Made by a program: the position numbers and the translations under genes. A stretch of 64,000 bases of DNA from Uranotaenia lowii (taxonomy: Eukaryota; Arthropoda; Insecta; Diptera; Culicidae). Positions 11,445 to 24,596 of this stretch are shown in pieces. Positions within the stretch are counted from its first letter, which is position 1; the number at the start of each line of letters is the position of its first letter. The notes below the pieces were generated by a model. That model did not search any database and was not told where the DNA came from. It saw only the letters and a program-made list of their open reading frames with translations. Location: assembly GCF_029784155.1 (NCBI RefSeq), contig NC_073692.1:276373913-276437912 (forward strand), given 5' to 3'.

Positions 11445-12846
11445 AAAACCTTAATTTTTTTTTGTGAAAGTTCATACTAAAGACAAAATTATTCTCAAGA
11501 GTTGAGAAGGAACTCCCAAAAATTCAAAGCACAAAAGACTGACTTCCAGCATTCTTCAATATTATCGCATTCCTCCGGAGAAATCCAGCTAGCAGATTGA
11601 GACATTGATCATCGGATTCATATTGAAATTCACCTAACAAATGCATCGGCTCAGCCGTATTCAGCAGACCGTTCTTAATGAACGGCAATTTGTTTTATCT
11701 AAATCCTACAGCGAAGTCACTTGAAAGATGCTTCCCGAAACCAAGCGATGGAAGAGAAAATCAAGACATCATCTGTGACATACAAATCGAAGAAAATAAT
11801 GCTCAAGATATGTTTCCGAAGAAGAAAAAGCATAATGTAGGTATGACTAAACCCTCCCTTAACCCGAAATGCTAGCATCGCATATCATCACGAATTGTAC
11901 CTATACGACACGCAGCCGAAAGGTTACACTGGAATAAAATATGACAGCCAATACATGCCGGAATAATGGCTTTGTGAGATATTCGACAAAAAAATAGAAG
12001 CGAGACACTCCATTCGGAAGATTAAGTGGACCCAAAAGTGACATCTCTATTTCCACATGGCTGTTGTTTTGCTAGGCGGCGTAGTGCTAAGGAAGGAACC
12101 AAAAACTCGTATCCCAAAAAAAGAAACTCAACCGGGAGAGATTATTTAACGAAAAAAATACACATAAGTGTCTTACAATGGATAGCAGCACCAAATAAAT
12201 GGCGTCATTTGATGCATTTTTTATCCAAGGATGAAGATTGTTTTTGTTGCTCTTACGTTCAATAACGCTCCAAAAAATAAAGCAAAATTATTTGGGATCT
12301 TGTTTTTTTTTTCGTCGGCAGTGTGATTCAGAAAGCGTTTTTTCCTACAGCAGCGGGCGGCATCTTCAGAGCGAAAGGAGAGAAAAAATCGACACAAAAC
12401 GACATTACGATTATCGGGTTTAAGTGGCTGATGAAGTGGTTCTTGAATTTATTGTCCTTTTGATTATAATATAGAGGTGTTCTTTGTTTTTATGTTCCTT
12501 CTAGTCTATTTTTTTATTGATGAATGTAGGTTTGAACTGAGCACTCATATAAGATTAAAATTATTCATTCCTGTTAAAATTTAAGACAAAAAATAAATCT
12601 CATAAATGCTTACATATCTATAGCTTAAATTATAAATTTGGTCTAGGAATTTGTATTTATAATGATACTGCTTCTTTTTGATGAGAATTTTTGAGAGTTT
12701 ATTTCGTGCTCAAAAAAGCGGTTCATATTTAAGACGCGTAATCTGAAATTTGGAATCAGAATGTTTCTGAGTATGAGTAAACAAAATTTTTTCAAGAGTT
12801 CAAAAAAGAAGATTAACAAAAATAGGACTCCTTAAAAATTCTATAA
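11445..12846. other. Spacer right of the tandem array
   Basis: Sequence without a recognised gene. The part from about 11600 to 12420 is somewhat less AT-rich and holds short frames at 11678-11875, 12026-12265 and 12238-12423 (plus strand), all starting at non-ATG codons and matching no family I know. They may be remnants of an old element. Confidence 0.5.
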
Positions 12847-12966
12847 GAGCAAGTTCACTCGTGTATGGAAAAAGTGTTAGGAATTTTGACAGCTCTAGCG
12901 AGGCGTGCAGCGTGCTACAGCTGTCAAAATTCAAAACATTTTTTTCTAACACAGGTTAACTTGCTC
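12847..12966. repeat. 120-bp foldback (MITE-like)
   Basis: Imperfect palindrome. The outermost arms gagcaagtt and aacttgctc (12847-12855 and 12958-12966) are followed inward by gtgttag/ctaacac and a perfect 14-base pair, gaattttgacagct/agctgtcaaaattc (12881-12894 and 12919-12932). The centre is GC-rich. There is no coding capacity. The structure fits a small foldback transposable element; a target duplication is not clear. Confidence 0.8.
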
Positions 12967-15349
12967 CACTCACTTATTTTCAGCAACTCAAATCTGAGTC
13001 GCGAGTAACTATGTATCGCCAGAATTGCACCCACACCTGCGCGAATCATTGCAAGGTTGCGAAATCTCATGAGATTGAGATTTTCACATTTTAAATCTCA
13101 ATGAGATGTTAATTAATCTAATCGGGAGCATTACCAACAATTGGTGTCTTTAATGTTGGCGTTTTTTCAGCTTGAGAATTACAACAGAAAAACTACTTTT
13201 TTGAGGGCAAAGATACCAAATGTTTCGATAAAGTATGACGAAGGAATAAGGAACAAGATATGAACAAACTCTTGCACAATAAAATTCAATTAAAGTCAGA
13301 ACTAAAACAAGTTTTTCAGTTGAGAAGAAGCTGAACTTACCACAACTTTTTTAAAACACTGCCACTTAAACCTATTGAATGTTTAATACCAGATATATAA
13401 TTTTGAACTTTTAGTTTTTAGATGAATCAGGTGAATTATTAGAATAAGTTTATTCTATTTCTGTCTTAAGTGAGAAAAAATGTTTCTTGACTGTTTTTCC
13501 TTTCCGTACTTTTCTAATAAATCGTATATAATACTGACAATAATCACATTATTCTGGTGCAATAACTCTATTTTTTCCTGAGAGTGATAAGTCTCACATC
13601 GTTTTCGGTAGGTTGAAACATGCAATACATGAATAAATTTTTGCATTATGTATAAAGAAAAGTAACTATAGAAATGTCCGAGCTTACTCTTATTTGATAG
13701 CAAATTGGAAGAAATTCGAATTAACTATCTAAAAACCATTTTTTTTAACTATTCAAAGACATTTGAAAAATTTATTAAATATGTTTTTTTATAAATTTTT
13801 AAAATAAATATTTGGCCTATTCGGTGTAACGAATTGTTAAGCTACGAAACAGATTTGTAACATTTAAAAATTAAAACAAAAGTTCAAACCAACGAATAAA
13901 CGATTCGAATGATGCCGCCTAGCATCCCAGCTTTTGAAACCAACTGGAATCGATAACATTTGAAAAGCATTTATTTACCAAATGAAAAACAATGAAGAAA
14001 TAACTAATTTCCCCTATCAATTGAAAGTACCTTCTATCCAAACGGTTGAATTGTTTTATTCTTGTTTTAAAAATCAGATTGATAATATTTAAAGCATTTT
14101 GATGAATATTTTTGCTATAGAATAAAAGCCATTTTTGTTAGGTTGGCACATAAATCTTCTCCAAATGATATATAAACTATTGATGTTTGAAATTCCCTGT
14201 GGGAAATTTCTGAAGTAGAAAACATGTCCGTTGCACCAAAAAGTAGGATATGATTCATACCAGCCTACCCTATGAGTGATGAATTCATTTGTTCTATTCA
14301 ACGTGCTTTTATAAGGTTTACAGAACTCTTTATAAAACAAAATTACGACTGAAATATAAATATGCCATTAAACTTCAATACATTCCAACTATTTCTTTCA
14401 ACCGTTTGGAAAAATTGTCAAATCGCTTTTTAATCTGCCAATGCATCAAACAAAGATTTTTTTTAAATCATATTGATTGTACTGTACACAGGATTATTTT
14501 TTTTTATAAACGATTGTTGTGTATGTTTTAAAATGTAATGGTTTAAAACAAAAACGGGAAAACCATGCAAAAACATTGTTTGTTAAAAAAAATATTAATA
14601 ATTAATTTGAGCAGATGAATGCATCATTTTTTTCCTTTTTATTTTAATAAGGCACATATATATTTATTTTTTTAATTAAGTCATTTCACACATCAGTGGC
14701 AAGATATTTTTTATTACCAATGCAATGCACTTGCTGCCGCCATTTTTTTCGTGACTGCCGCCGTTTCCAGGAGCATAACTTTCGGCACATGCTCGGAAAA
14801 TGCTAGTCTGGCCCTGAAAAGAAATTTAAAAAATAATGTGAAAATCAAATATGTTTTTTTTTTTTAACCGAAAGAATATTATAAGTTTTCAAAAAATATC
14901 AAATAATTAAGGTGATATAATTAATTTTGGAACATTTTTGGGGATTTCGTTATTTCCCTTCGCTTTCGGCCTACCGGGGATCAAAGTATGCGCGCTGCAA
15001 CATTCATGCCCAAATCAATTTACCTACACAACAATTTAAACTTACGGTACCTTCTCGCTTTCTGATGTGTTTTCTCCAAGAAAATAACTGCCACCATCTT
15101 CTGTTTTTTTTTTTTCTAACCAAACGAAAATCTTGCTTGATCTTTTGCATTCCAATGTTGGCTGAACAAAATTTGAGGTCTAGTTTAACATCAGTGACAT
15201 TCTAAAACTAAATTCAAGAATGAACTAAATAGCTAAATCCAGCATATGTTTGATTATATAAGCGATGAACAGATAAGAAATTACTGAAACAACTTCACAG
15301 CAATGCTTTTTTCGAAGATATCGTTGTTGATCAAATAATACGGTAGTAC
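12967..15349. other. AT-rich spacer
   Basis: No gene recognised. Near 13064-13110 an inverted pair of atctcat/tgagat motifs forms a small palindrome. Short frames at 13455-13703 (minus), 14089-14340 (minus), 14289-14531 (plus) and 14927-15205 (plus) have composition like the surrounding AT-rich DNA and no recognisable domain. Confidence 0.5.
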
Positions 15350-15358
15350 GGTATTAGT

Positions 15359-16160
15359 CAAGGAATATTTAAAGAAGGTAGTGCCAAGGCAGCCCTGCTC
15401 TAGTATTGGTACAGGCTGAGACGTCACAATCACGAAAAATCTGGTCATTTACTAGGAAACTTTTCTTTTTCGATGATAATTCGAAGAATCTGCTGTAAAT
15501 TTTCCACTTTGAAAACATGCTATTGTAGAAGGATTCTTGCTCTTCAAGATGGGTACAAAAAAAGTTGCATTTTCATATAATTTTTCAATAAAATAGACCA
15601 TCTAAATTAGAAAAAATTGTGGGTTTTCACCATTGAAATTTGCCAAATTTTAAAATTAGTTCAAAGTTTTCCATGAAAATGTTCAAGTCAGTGCAGTTTA
15701 AGCTCCTCATTATAATAAAGTGATCAAAACGCATATTTTTAAACAACACCACAATCTTTTATTGGCATTTTAGTAAACTAAGTTAACAATCATGATTTAG
15801 TTTTGATTGTTCTACATAAGAATTGTATATGGTAAACCAGTTGGATTAAAATCATGACAATCAGTTGAACATTCAATATCTACCAGCTAGACCTTTTTGA
15901 AGGTAATATTTTCTTCATTTTTGCACGTTTTAGCTTCAAGGCGACATTGCATTAATTAATAAATTTAAAAAAAAAACATAATGCAATTTTCAAAGGACAA
16001 AAAAATTCCATTACATAATAAAATAGAGGCCCTACAACAAAATCGAAATGAAATTGAAATTCCTAGCATTCTCACATAAATTTTCGATACAATCGTTTTT
16101 GTGACGCCACAAAAAAAATCCAACATGGCTCTCGGCACTACCTAATTTAAATATTCCTTG
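15359..16160. mobile_element. 802-bp non-autonomous DNA transposon (hAT-like)
   Basis: The two ends are inverted repeats of about 27 bp with two mismatches: caaggaatatttaaa followed after two bases by aggtagtgcc. Subterminal parts also match (acgtcacaatcacg on the left, a related gcgtcacaaaaacg inverted on the right). The element is flanked by a perfect 9-base direct repeat, ggtattagt, at 15350-15358 and 16161-16169. The CAAGG end fits the hAT end rule (YARNG), for which 8-bp duplications are normal; the ninth base may be chance, or the family may be Mutator-like, which makes 9-bp duplications. The interior is AT-rich with no transposase. Confidence 0.85.
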
Positions 16161-16169
16161 GGTATTAGT

Positions 16170-16640
16170 AGACTTTTTATCCGTGTTTTAACGTCCCGAC
16201 TTCAATAATTCACTTCTTTATTTTGAAGGAATAAATTGATATAAAAAGCAGTGATATAATTTTTAATGCATTCATAAATTCTACAATGAATACATATCTC
16301 CAATATCATGACTAAAATCTGAATGTATGGTGAATGATCGAAATAGAGATGAAGATTTTCTCAACCCTGGAAAAATTAATTTCAATTTCGTATTTTATTT
16401 TATGTATAGCTAAGAAAGCAATATTGTCAATTACATTTAAAAGCCAGATTTTTTTTAAATAATATTTTATACCACGTTTTTATCTTTGAAACCAGCATAG
16501 TGCTAAATAATATATTTCTTTGATTCAGTTGAATTGAGTTCTGCAAATGCATATATGTGTCATTAATTATTATGTAATCTGACGATAGCATCAAACCTCG
16601 TGTTTGTGTTTAACATTTTGAATTTTTAGCAACGCCATTT
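16170..16640. other. AT-rich spacer
   Basis: No frame, repeat or RNA gene recognised. Confidence 0.5.
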
Positions 16641-16770
16641 TGAAACAAAACATTCCAAAATTAAAGCGCAGACACCAGATACCCAGACTGATCAAAGACG
16701 CTTGAATCTATACAGCTACAAGTCGCCCAGAATCATACGCCATCTGTCGGGGCATCGTGAAACTACTGTG
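16641..16770 (+). repeat. Dispersed repeat, copy in plus orientation
   Basis: Contains the 25-base sequence at 16667-16691 (key part cagacaccagataccc) that recurs inverted at 20874-20898. Similarity continues beyond it on both sides, with tgaaacaaaacatt before and an atctg...catcgtgaaact segment after, so these are two diverged copies of one element rather than a chance match. Confidence 0.7.
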
Positions 16771-17440
16771 CTTCATCAAGAAAAAAATTACACTTGATAA
16801 TTTACAAGCCAAATTAAATCCGTCTTGATCGAATCACCTATTAGTATTTGAGATTCTATCTAAAATATTTTCATTTTCGTTTTTGTCTTCAATGTTATTT
16901 GTTTACTTGATTTAACTGTATCATAATAAGAGATGAGTGTTATACAAACAATGAGTGTTGATCGATTGAGATGAAAAAAAAAATACAAACCCAACGTTAT
17001 AGCAGTCCTTAGTTCGGAGCCCATTAATTTTAAGATTCAGTTTTGATTTCCAAATTAATGTATCCGGCTGAGGAACAGTATGAAAATTGTAATGTCTGTT
17101 ATAAATAATTCATTGAGTTCGGAATGGTTTGTCTTCATCTGAATGGTTGACTGCGACCAAAAAGACAAACTACATATAAATCCTTGACAAACTTGAATTC
17201 TAATTTATCTTAACTGTTCTTGGCTCATACCTAGATAGGTTTGAGGAGTGAAATAAATTATTGAAATTCTCGTTGGGTTGATTGGAACGTGTTTAGACAA
17301 TGTAAAAAAATTTGAATAATATAACTGTAGCATCCTAGATATGCCTCTGGCTGTGAGAGCCAGAACAGTATGAAGAGACAACCTTCTCATCATCAGCGAT
17401 AGCAATCGCTTGTACAACTGATCCTATAAGTAGCTAGGCT
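16771..17440. other. AT-rich spacer
   Basis: No gene recognised. A 70-codon frame at 17205-17417 (minus) has no domain and overlaps the start of the GC-rich block. Confidence 0.45.
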
Positions 17441-17800
17441 TCGATGATGTCAGTTATGCACCAGTCTCGAGAGAACCCTGAAAACGGGCCCCTCTGCGAT
17501 CCATGCCAGATAATTTTATACGTTTCTCCCTTTGGTAGGAGGGAGGAACAGGTCTAATACTTGTGGGCAACCCAAGCACTGGTTGTACAAAACCGCAGGG
17601 CAAAGAGGGATTCGATCAGCCTCATTGGCAGAGCCCGTAAGGGCATAGAGGGATTCGACCGGCCTTATTGACAGAGCCCGTTAGGGCCAAGAGGAATTCG
17701 ACCGGCCCTATTGGCAGCGCCCAATAGGGCCAAAAGGCTTAGAGGGATTCCACTGCCCATTAGGGTAAGCCCTTAATGGGTTAGTTAGCATTATTTATTG
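17441..17800. repeat. GC-rich block with 43-bp minisatellite
   Basis: A markedly GC-rich island in AT-rich DNA. From 17604 to about 17746 it holds three to three and a half tandem copies of a 43-bp unit of the type agagggattcgaccggcc followed by tattggcagagccc and gttagggc; unit starts are near 17604, 17647 and 17690. Copies differ at several bases. It is followed by an A-rich stretch (17795-17845). It resembles the untranslated region of a retroelement more than a gene, but no coding part is next to it. Confidence 0.75.
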
Positions 17801-17845
17801 AAAAAAATAAATACAATGAATGAACAAAAAGAAAATAAAATAGAA

Positions 17846-17915
17846 CATGGGTGGCATGGCCCGCGGGCCACATGTGGCCCGCGACCAGCTTTTTGTGGCC
17901 CGCGAAGCTCTTTTC
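17846..17915. mobile_element. Possible hAT-type element end fragment
   Basis: GC-rich palindromic sequence: ggcccgcgggcc at 17858-17869, overlapping gggccacatgtggccc at 17865-17880, then two more ggcccgcga motifs. Ends built from ggcccgcgggccacatg are known from some hAT families in animals. I find no matching inverted end in the window, so only a fragment or one end is present. Confidence 0.4.
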
Positions 17916-20814
17916 GGAAAAGCCATGTTCTAAAAAATTAACGTTTTTCTTAGTATGCATACATCATTTTTATAAATATACCTGAGTCTACACATACTAA
18001 ATTCCAAATAAAGATCTGAAAATCCTCTTGAATTGATAAAATTTAAAGGGGTTAAAAGTGTGTAAAAACTAATTTCGAGAAAAATACATTTACATTACAT
18101 CCATTCATTTTTTGAACATTTGCAATTTTCTCTCAAACGTTTAAGTATTCAAAAAAACTTTAAAAATCTGAAAAAATCACCAAGTATAATTTGAAACATG
18201 GAGTATCGTTTGGGATTATTTACTCAAAATCAATCCTGTTTTCACTTATGCTCCTTAGGTTCTGAGGGCCTCATATGATTTTACAAAAAAGGCTGCCGTC
18301 ACTGAATAAAAAGCAATAACGATTACATACAATTATACGGTATTTGACACATTATTTGTAAACTCCATTACACATTTTTCAATGTTTTCCGATTGGGTTT
18401 TTATGATTACATATCATTGGTATGAAGAACCTTCAAGCAAACTCTAGTTGGGTGGCCTCAGAAAAATGAAAGATCGTATCCAAATCGTTTAAAAATCGTA
18501 AAAAAATCACCGAATCATATCAACATCGTAATAAAAATTATACTTTTACAACAAATTCAACCTTTCGTAACTTGAATACTATTTCAACAACTTCGTTCAT
18601 CCATCCAAATTTACCAACTTCGGCAAACTAAGTGAAATATCAAAAGTTTGCTCTGTATTTTTTTCCAATTTGTTATTTTGTGCTAAGCTTCAACTGGAAA
18701 GGGTATATTTACGAAAATTAAACCAATTCCAAATATATTTCAATAGGCAACGTGCTCTGTATTTGTATACATCGATGATGGAAAACTAGACAGAATTTAG
18801 AGCTAGATAGTAGAATTCAACTACAACCGGTTTTGAGATGAAAAATCTCTCTTAAAAACGACTTTTTTTAAGCAAAATCATTGCATATTCATTTTGTTAA
18901 TAGAAGGCATTCCTAATACACTTTTCAAATCGAGATACTCGAAAATTCGATTAAATTGAAATTGGGGTCCGTACCAAGGTTGCCGAAATAAATTCTGTGT
19001 TCCTGAAAAAAAAATTCTGACTTTCTGTTATTTTACTCAAAAATTCTGTGATGGTTTTCTGTGATGCTATTCCACTTAATTTTATTGAAAATTCATGATA
19101 AAATGGGTCTTTTTTACATTTACGTTGGGTACAATAATCAAAAATTACCAATTTTATCATTCTTTTTTAATTCCTTTAAAAAATTGTTGAAAAACTGCAC
19201 TGAATTTGGAATATTTCAAAATGTTTGTTTCAAATCCATTTCTCTTTGCATCCGAAATTTTTTCACCTTTGATATTCAACCAAATGCTTTGATTCAAAGT
19301 TTTGTTAAAACCATATTTCGAAAGTAATTAGTTTACAAAATGAATCCATTCTTCGAAAAGCTATAATTTTGAATAAGGGTCATTTTTTAATGTTCCTTAA
19401 ACGCTGCCCAGTAAATAAGAAATAATTTCGCTGTAACTAAACTTATACATCGATTTCAATGCTTTTCCACACCACCAAAACGAATTTTGAATGGTAAAAG
19501 AACAGTACTATCTTTACGCAAACGAAGGTCAATTTTATTTTCTTGCCGATGCATGGAATGTCAAATATCGTATGTCTGTGTGAGTGAATTCATTTAATGT
19601 TTTGATTTTGATGTGGCGAATTCACGTTTGTTTTATTTAACCCATGGATAAAATCAATTACACGTAAGATATTCAAAAAATGGATCGAAATTTAATAAAA
19701 AAAATAATAATAATGAAAGAATAACTTAAGAACAGAACAGGAAAAGCTAAGCTATTCTTACTAAACAGACTCGGATGATTGAGATTCTTTGTCAAGAATA
19801 AGAATCATCATTATGTCAACCAACGCACTTTGTTACAAATTGTACAAAATTTGCGGGAAAAATCATCATCTCGAGGCCCAAAATATTGTTTCCACAACTG
19901 CCTTTTCCAGTGGGCGGTAAAAGGGCTAGTTTGATATCCAAGTTTAGTTAGATGTTTTGAAAAGAAGACATTTCTCAAATGTGACTAAAATTATTCATAG
20001 AAAGGGAAGTTTTAGGATTTATTGGAGAAAAAAGTGAATACAAATCTGCCACCGGTTTTTTGTTGTAGATGGGGATTCAATGGTATATTTCGTTGTTGCG
20101 ATTTTCATTAGTTTCTTCTTCTGTTAACAAAACATTGCTTTACAGATTTTGTAAATATCACCTCTACTTTATTTTATTCAGTTTTTGTAAACCTCTATAG
20201 ATTCGAATAGGTGAAGGGTTTTGAGAAACGCTAACTGAAACAGAGTGTTCAACAAAATTTTGTAAGAATCTCGTCCATTCAACTGATTCACACATTCATA
20301 TATGTACTGTAGTTTTGCAATATACAATCAGTGGAATGTTTTTACGATGTCATTTGTCGTTATCTCAACAAGTCCTAGATCGTCACAATATTTTTCTACT
20401 CGGGAAACTTGAACTTAACCTTGGCGGAGGTTTCGGGGTTAACGAAATCCTGCAGTTGAAAGTGATCTTCACAAATGAAGTCAAAGATGTTATAAAATGG
20501 TTATTTTCCAACCACAACGCAATAAAGAAGTGGAGCATAAAAACCCCAAGTTTTCATTCAATTTCCATTTCTGTCGAAGTCGATGTATTTTTCATAAGCT
20601 TTATGGTTGAATTCTAACCACATTTTATTAATGCGCTCCAATTCAAAAACGGTTTTTTAGTGTTTTTCGAAATATATCGTTTTATTTTTTTTCTATCAAA
20701 AGTAGGTAATAAAAAACGACCGTGTTCATCGCTTGATGTAAAAATAAACAAATAGCAAAATGCAAATGTGTGTGTGATATATCAAGATTTTTCCTTTTGT
20801 GTATGTGACTGTTA
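17916..20814. other. AT-rich spacer
   Basis: No gene recognised. Near 18972-19060 a segment beginning ccaaggttgcc with repeated ttctgtg motifs looks like the edge of a dispersed repeat. Frames at 18951-19160 (minus), 19061-19327 (plus) and 20315-20617 (plus; 93 codons from its first ATG at 20336) have no recognisable domain. Confidence 0.45.
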
Positions 20815-20960
20815 GTTTCACGATAACTCGTAGATAGCGCTGCGGAACAAGCGCCAAAATCAGCCTTCAGTGGTCAGTCTGGGTATCTGGTGTCTGCGAT
20901 TAAAGTCAAAGTGGTGTTCACAAAATTCATAAAACAATGTTTTGTTCAAACAAACACTTT
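20815..20960 (-). repeat. Dispersed repeat, inverted copy
   Basis: Partner of the repeat at 16641-16770. The exact 25-base match is at 20874-20898 on the opposite strand, with weaker similarity on both sides. The two copies face each other across 4.2 kb. Long terminal inverted repeats of a decayed element and two independent insertions are both possible. Confidence 0.7.
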
Positions 20961-23666
20961 TTTGTAACACAAGTATAACAAGGTTGAACGCTTTCAGTAT
21001 TAAAATGATCAATGCATTTCAATCCTTACTAGGTTTTCGTAAATAAATATTTTTTTTTTTCAAAGTGTTTGAAGTCATTCATTTTGGCGCTCTGTTTATT
21101 TTTTATTGTTAATATCAAATTTAAAATTATAAACATTATATACAGTGAGTGAAACAACAATAGTACCACTATGTGTTTTGCTTGTTAAAATATGAATGAA
21201 TTAAATTCACCAAGTTTCTTCTACTATTTGTTTCAAATTGTTCAACGGATAAATCAATCATAAGTTTTCTCTAGCACCAAGAAATTTGACATATGTAATA
21301 CTTTAAAAAACTGCAATATTTCTTCGTGAACATGACGTGAGATGATGAAACAAATAAAGCGGATATTTTTTTTTAAACAGATTAGATTAATTTAAAGTGT
21401 GAAAAATTTAAAGATTTTGCAATCCATCGAAAATTTTTTGTTGAATTCGGTTATTATTTGGCATTCCGATCGGAGCACTCGTACATTTTGACGCCTTATT
21501 AACTTTTTTATCTTAACTCTAATCGAAATGCGGTCCTTGGGTGAAATATTTTTAGTAATTTGAATCTTGAGAAAAGCCGTGTTCAAAAGATATCGGATGA
21601 AGGAAACCGAAGTTAATAATGAAAAACTGGTTTTCATGTTCCTCCAACAATATTTGTCAAAGTTCCATACAAACTTCAGGCTCGTTGAGCGACTAATCTT
21701 CGTGGTCCAATCTGGCCCAAATTTGGCATGGAACCTTGTGCCAGGCCTAGAAACCTAGAATCAATTTTATCCAGCTCCGCACAACATTTCCAAAAGTCGG
21801 GTAAATTTGGGTAACTCTATTTATTCGGCACACAGAAATGTAGAAAATATCTTCTTTCTTTTGAAGAATTTTTAATCTTTGGATATACAAACAATTCAAA
21901 GTTATTTCCTTAATCAGTTTATTGTGACTTCAAAAATTTTATATTTAATGGGTAATACGATAGGATTTTACTGTTTTCCTAATTTTAAATGCTTCCTCAT
22001 TTGTATTGTATTTTATAACAAGAGAATCACTCAATAAGAAAAAACTCTAAAGTTTGCCTAGAGCTTCAACATTAATTGACATGATTAGTCTTCAGATTAG
22101 TATTTAGACAATAATGTTAAGATCTTTTATAGATTTTATAGATTATAGATTTTATAGAATAATCCAAACGACTATTTCCAAGGGAAACTTTTTTGAAGTG
22201 CGATCCCAAATTTCACTATCTAAATAGCCAAAATCAGAAAATCACTTTGAATGACTCACAGAGGCGTTACAATCACCATGAAGTGGGCTCAATTTCCGTT
22301 TCCCACTCGATCCAACAGATATAATCATTTTAAAAATGTGATGAAGGTTACCGTCGTTATCGTTCAAGATTTGTTCCCGGAATGTGAGATAACGAATTCA
22401 ATTTGCATAAAGTTCTCTGTAGCTGTAGAAATGGTGCTTGTTTCGCTGTCCCGTTTCTAAACTGACCATTTATGAGTGGTTTTCATGGTCAGGGAAAGTA
22501 GTGGAACAAGTGGTTTTACTTTCGGAGACCTTCTTTAGAATGGTCTGAAGGAACAACAGGAAAAAAGGGACATTTCAGGGGTGTGTTATGAATCTACGTA
22601 AGAAGAAGGGGCAGGGGTCCACTTGGATGCGGTCGAATGATGTTGGTTTTGCTGGGTGTGTTCCAATCCAAAACCAGAAACAGTCCGTTGTTATGGTCTT
22701 ACACAATTCGACAACGGAGCATAAAATTGATACTATCTGAAAAACACACCAATTCTGGGGGCAGGATGGCATGACAAGAATCAAAGATGTCACCATGTTT
22801 TGTCTGTTGGTCAAGAGAAATCGGAAAGAGCAAATAAAATGAAACAATCTGTAAGCATATGCCAACCAACCATAAGATTATGTGATGACCACCGACAAGG
22901 ATAACCATGACAATGGGCTGAGTAGACTGGGAAATGTTTGGGGTTGAGGGTGGAGTCAGAGAAAGTCAACAAACAACTGTTAGAGTAGCTGTTAGCCTGG
23001 CAGAACTTGCTGACTGAAACGAACATAAAGCTTTGCTTCGGTGCTAAGACAACAGATAAGAGCCAGAACTTTCTCCCAAAATGTTTAGATAATGTGATAT
23101 TTGTTTTTTGGTACACGAACGTATAACTTTTGACAAGTTAAGTCTTTTCAGATTGCAATGATCATGAATCTCCTAATTCAAAGATTATTCTTCAATCGTT
23201 GATAATTCAACAACTATACGCTTATTATGTTTAATGTAAATCTAAGGAATAGATTGCTCAAATTTGAAGAGAACCAATTAAAACTAATAAAACATTGGGA
23301 TTTTTCAGTCATATTTTAATTCTACTAGTTTTATATTTTCCTTATTTTGGTGTTAAACCAAGCGCACGACTTTCAAAAACATGCTGAACTTAACCCCGAG
23401 AGGATTTAATAATGTTATAGAATTGTTAGTTATCAGAACACAAATTAGAGAATGACCTTAATTTATACTAAGCAGTGCAAATTGTAGTAATTTATAAGAC
23501 ATTGAATTACCTTTAACTACATTATGATCAATTAAACAAATAAAAAAATAAATAAATATCCAATAGAAAAAAGAAAATTACTAACTAGCAAATTCTTGTT
23601 GCTTTAAAGTAAAAAGTCGATTGAATAGATTTAACTACATAGTAACTCAAGATAAATTTTATTTAG
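20961..23666. other. Spacer, partly less AT-rich
   Basis: No gene recognised. At 21143-21172 the sequence tacagtgagtgaaacaaca looks like the end of a Tc1/mariner-type element next to a TA, with no partner found. From about 22240 to 23110 the DNA is less AT-rich and carries short overlapping frames on both strands (for example 22575-22865 and 22811-23116, minus) that resemble no known protein; it could be a non-coding transcript or an old element. Confidence 0.45.
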
Positions 23667-24596
23667 GGGGGACAAGGGCATAACGAGCACCCGGGACATA
23701 TTAAGTGCTCCATTTTTCGAAGAAAGTTTTCATTAAGAACTGTATTGTAGTTCCTATAGTATTAACTTTTAAGCAAAAATTTAATCTCTTTATCATCTTT
23801 ACAAAAATATTTAAAAAAAAACCAACTTGGTTCTCAGGTGACGAAAACATTATAATTTTTGCTTGAGCACTGGAAAATAAGCTTTTATGATCGTTAAATC
23901 ACCTTGATCCATGAAAAACGCACTGCCACATTATGTACACATTGTTTCTCAACTTGCACCATCATTAAATTTTACTTGTTCTTAGTGACCCGGGGAGTAT
24001 AGAGCGCCATTCATCGGAGCACGATGAGCATTTTTTGCCGTAGAATCTAAGGCTATGATCTTTTAGAATCCGGGTAGATACAAACGCGTGTATTTTTAAA
24101 ACTGTTCATTTGATCAAAACTTTTGGAGGGAATGGTTAATATGATATTTAATGTAAAAATATAGGTATAAAAAAAATTATCGATGATTACAAGAAATATT
24201 CTTACTTTATCATAAAATCTCTTTTCAATCATTGCATACTTTTTTGGTCATGTATTGATCTATTAGATGCATCACATAAGCAAAACCATTGCGAACTCAT
24301 TATATTTTACACAAATTAACCTGGAAAACACAATTGGAATCTGGTTGGAACCTTTTCATGAGTAGGCATCTCGAAGAATTTGACTCCTTACATTCGGTTT
24401 TAACATAAATTTCATTGTCCATCAGAACACATCTGTCACATTGCGTAAAAACGAGTTGCACAGATTGCGATCTATGGAACTGCTCATTTTTATTTATTTG
24501 CTGGGTGTCTACTTGACAGGCAACACTTTTTGCCTGCCGGATACTGATTTACTACATAGTTATGAGGTCTGCATTTATTCAAATATCCCCAATAAC

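Noticed and set aside
20315..20617. 100-codon plus-strand frame
   Set aside because: Starts at TTG, no domain, isolated in AT-rich DNA; kept only as a remark on the spacer.
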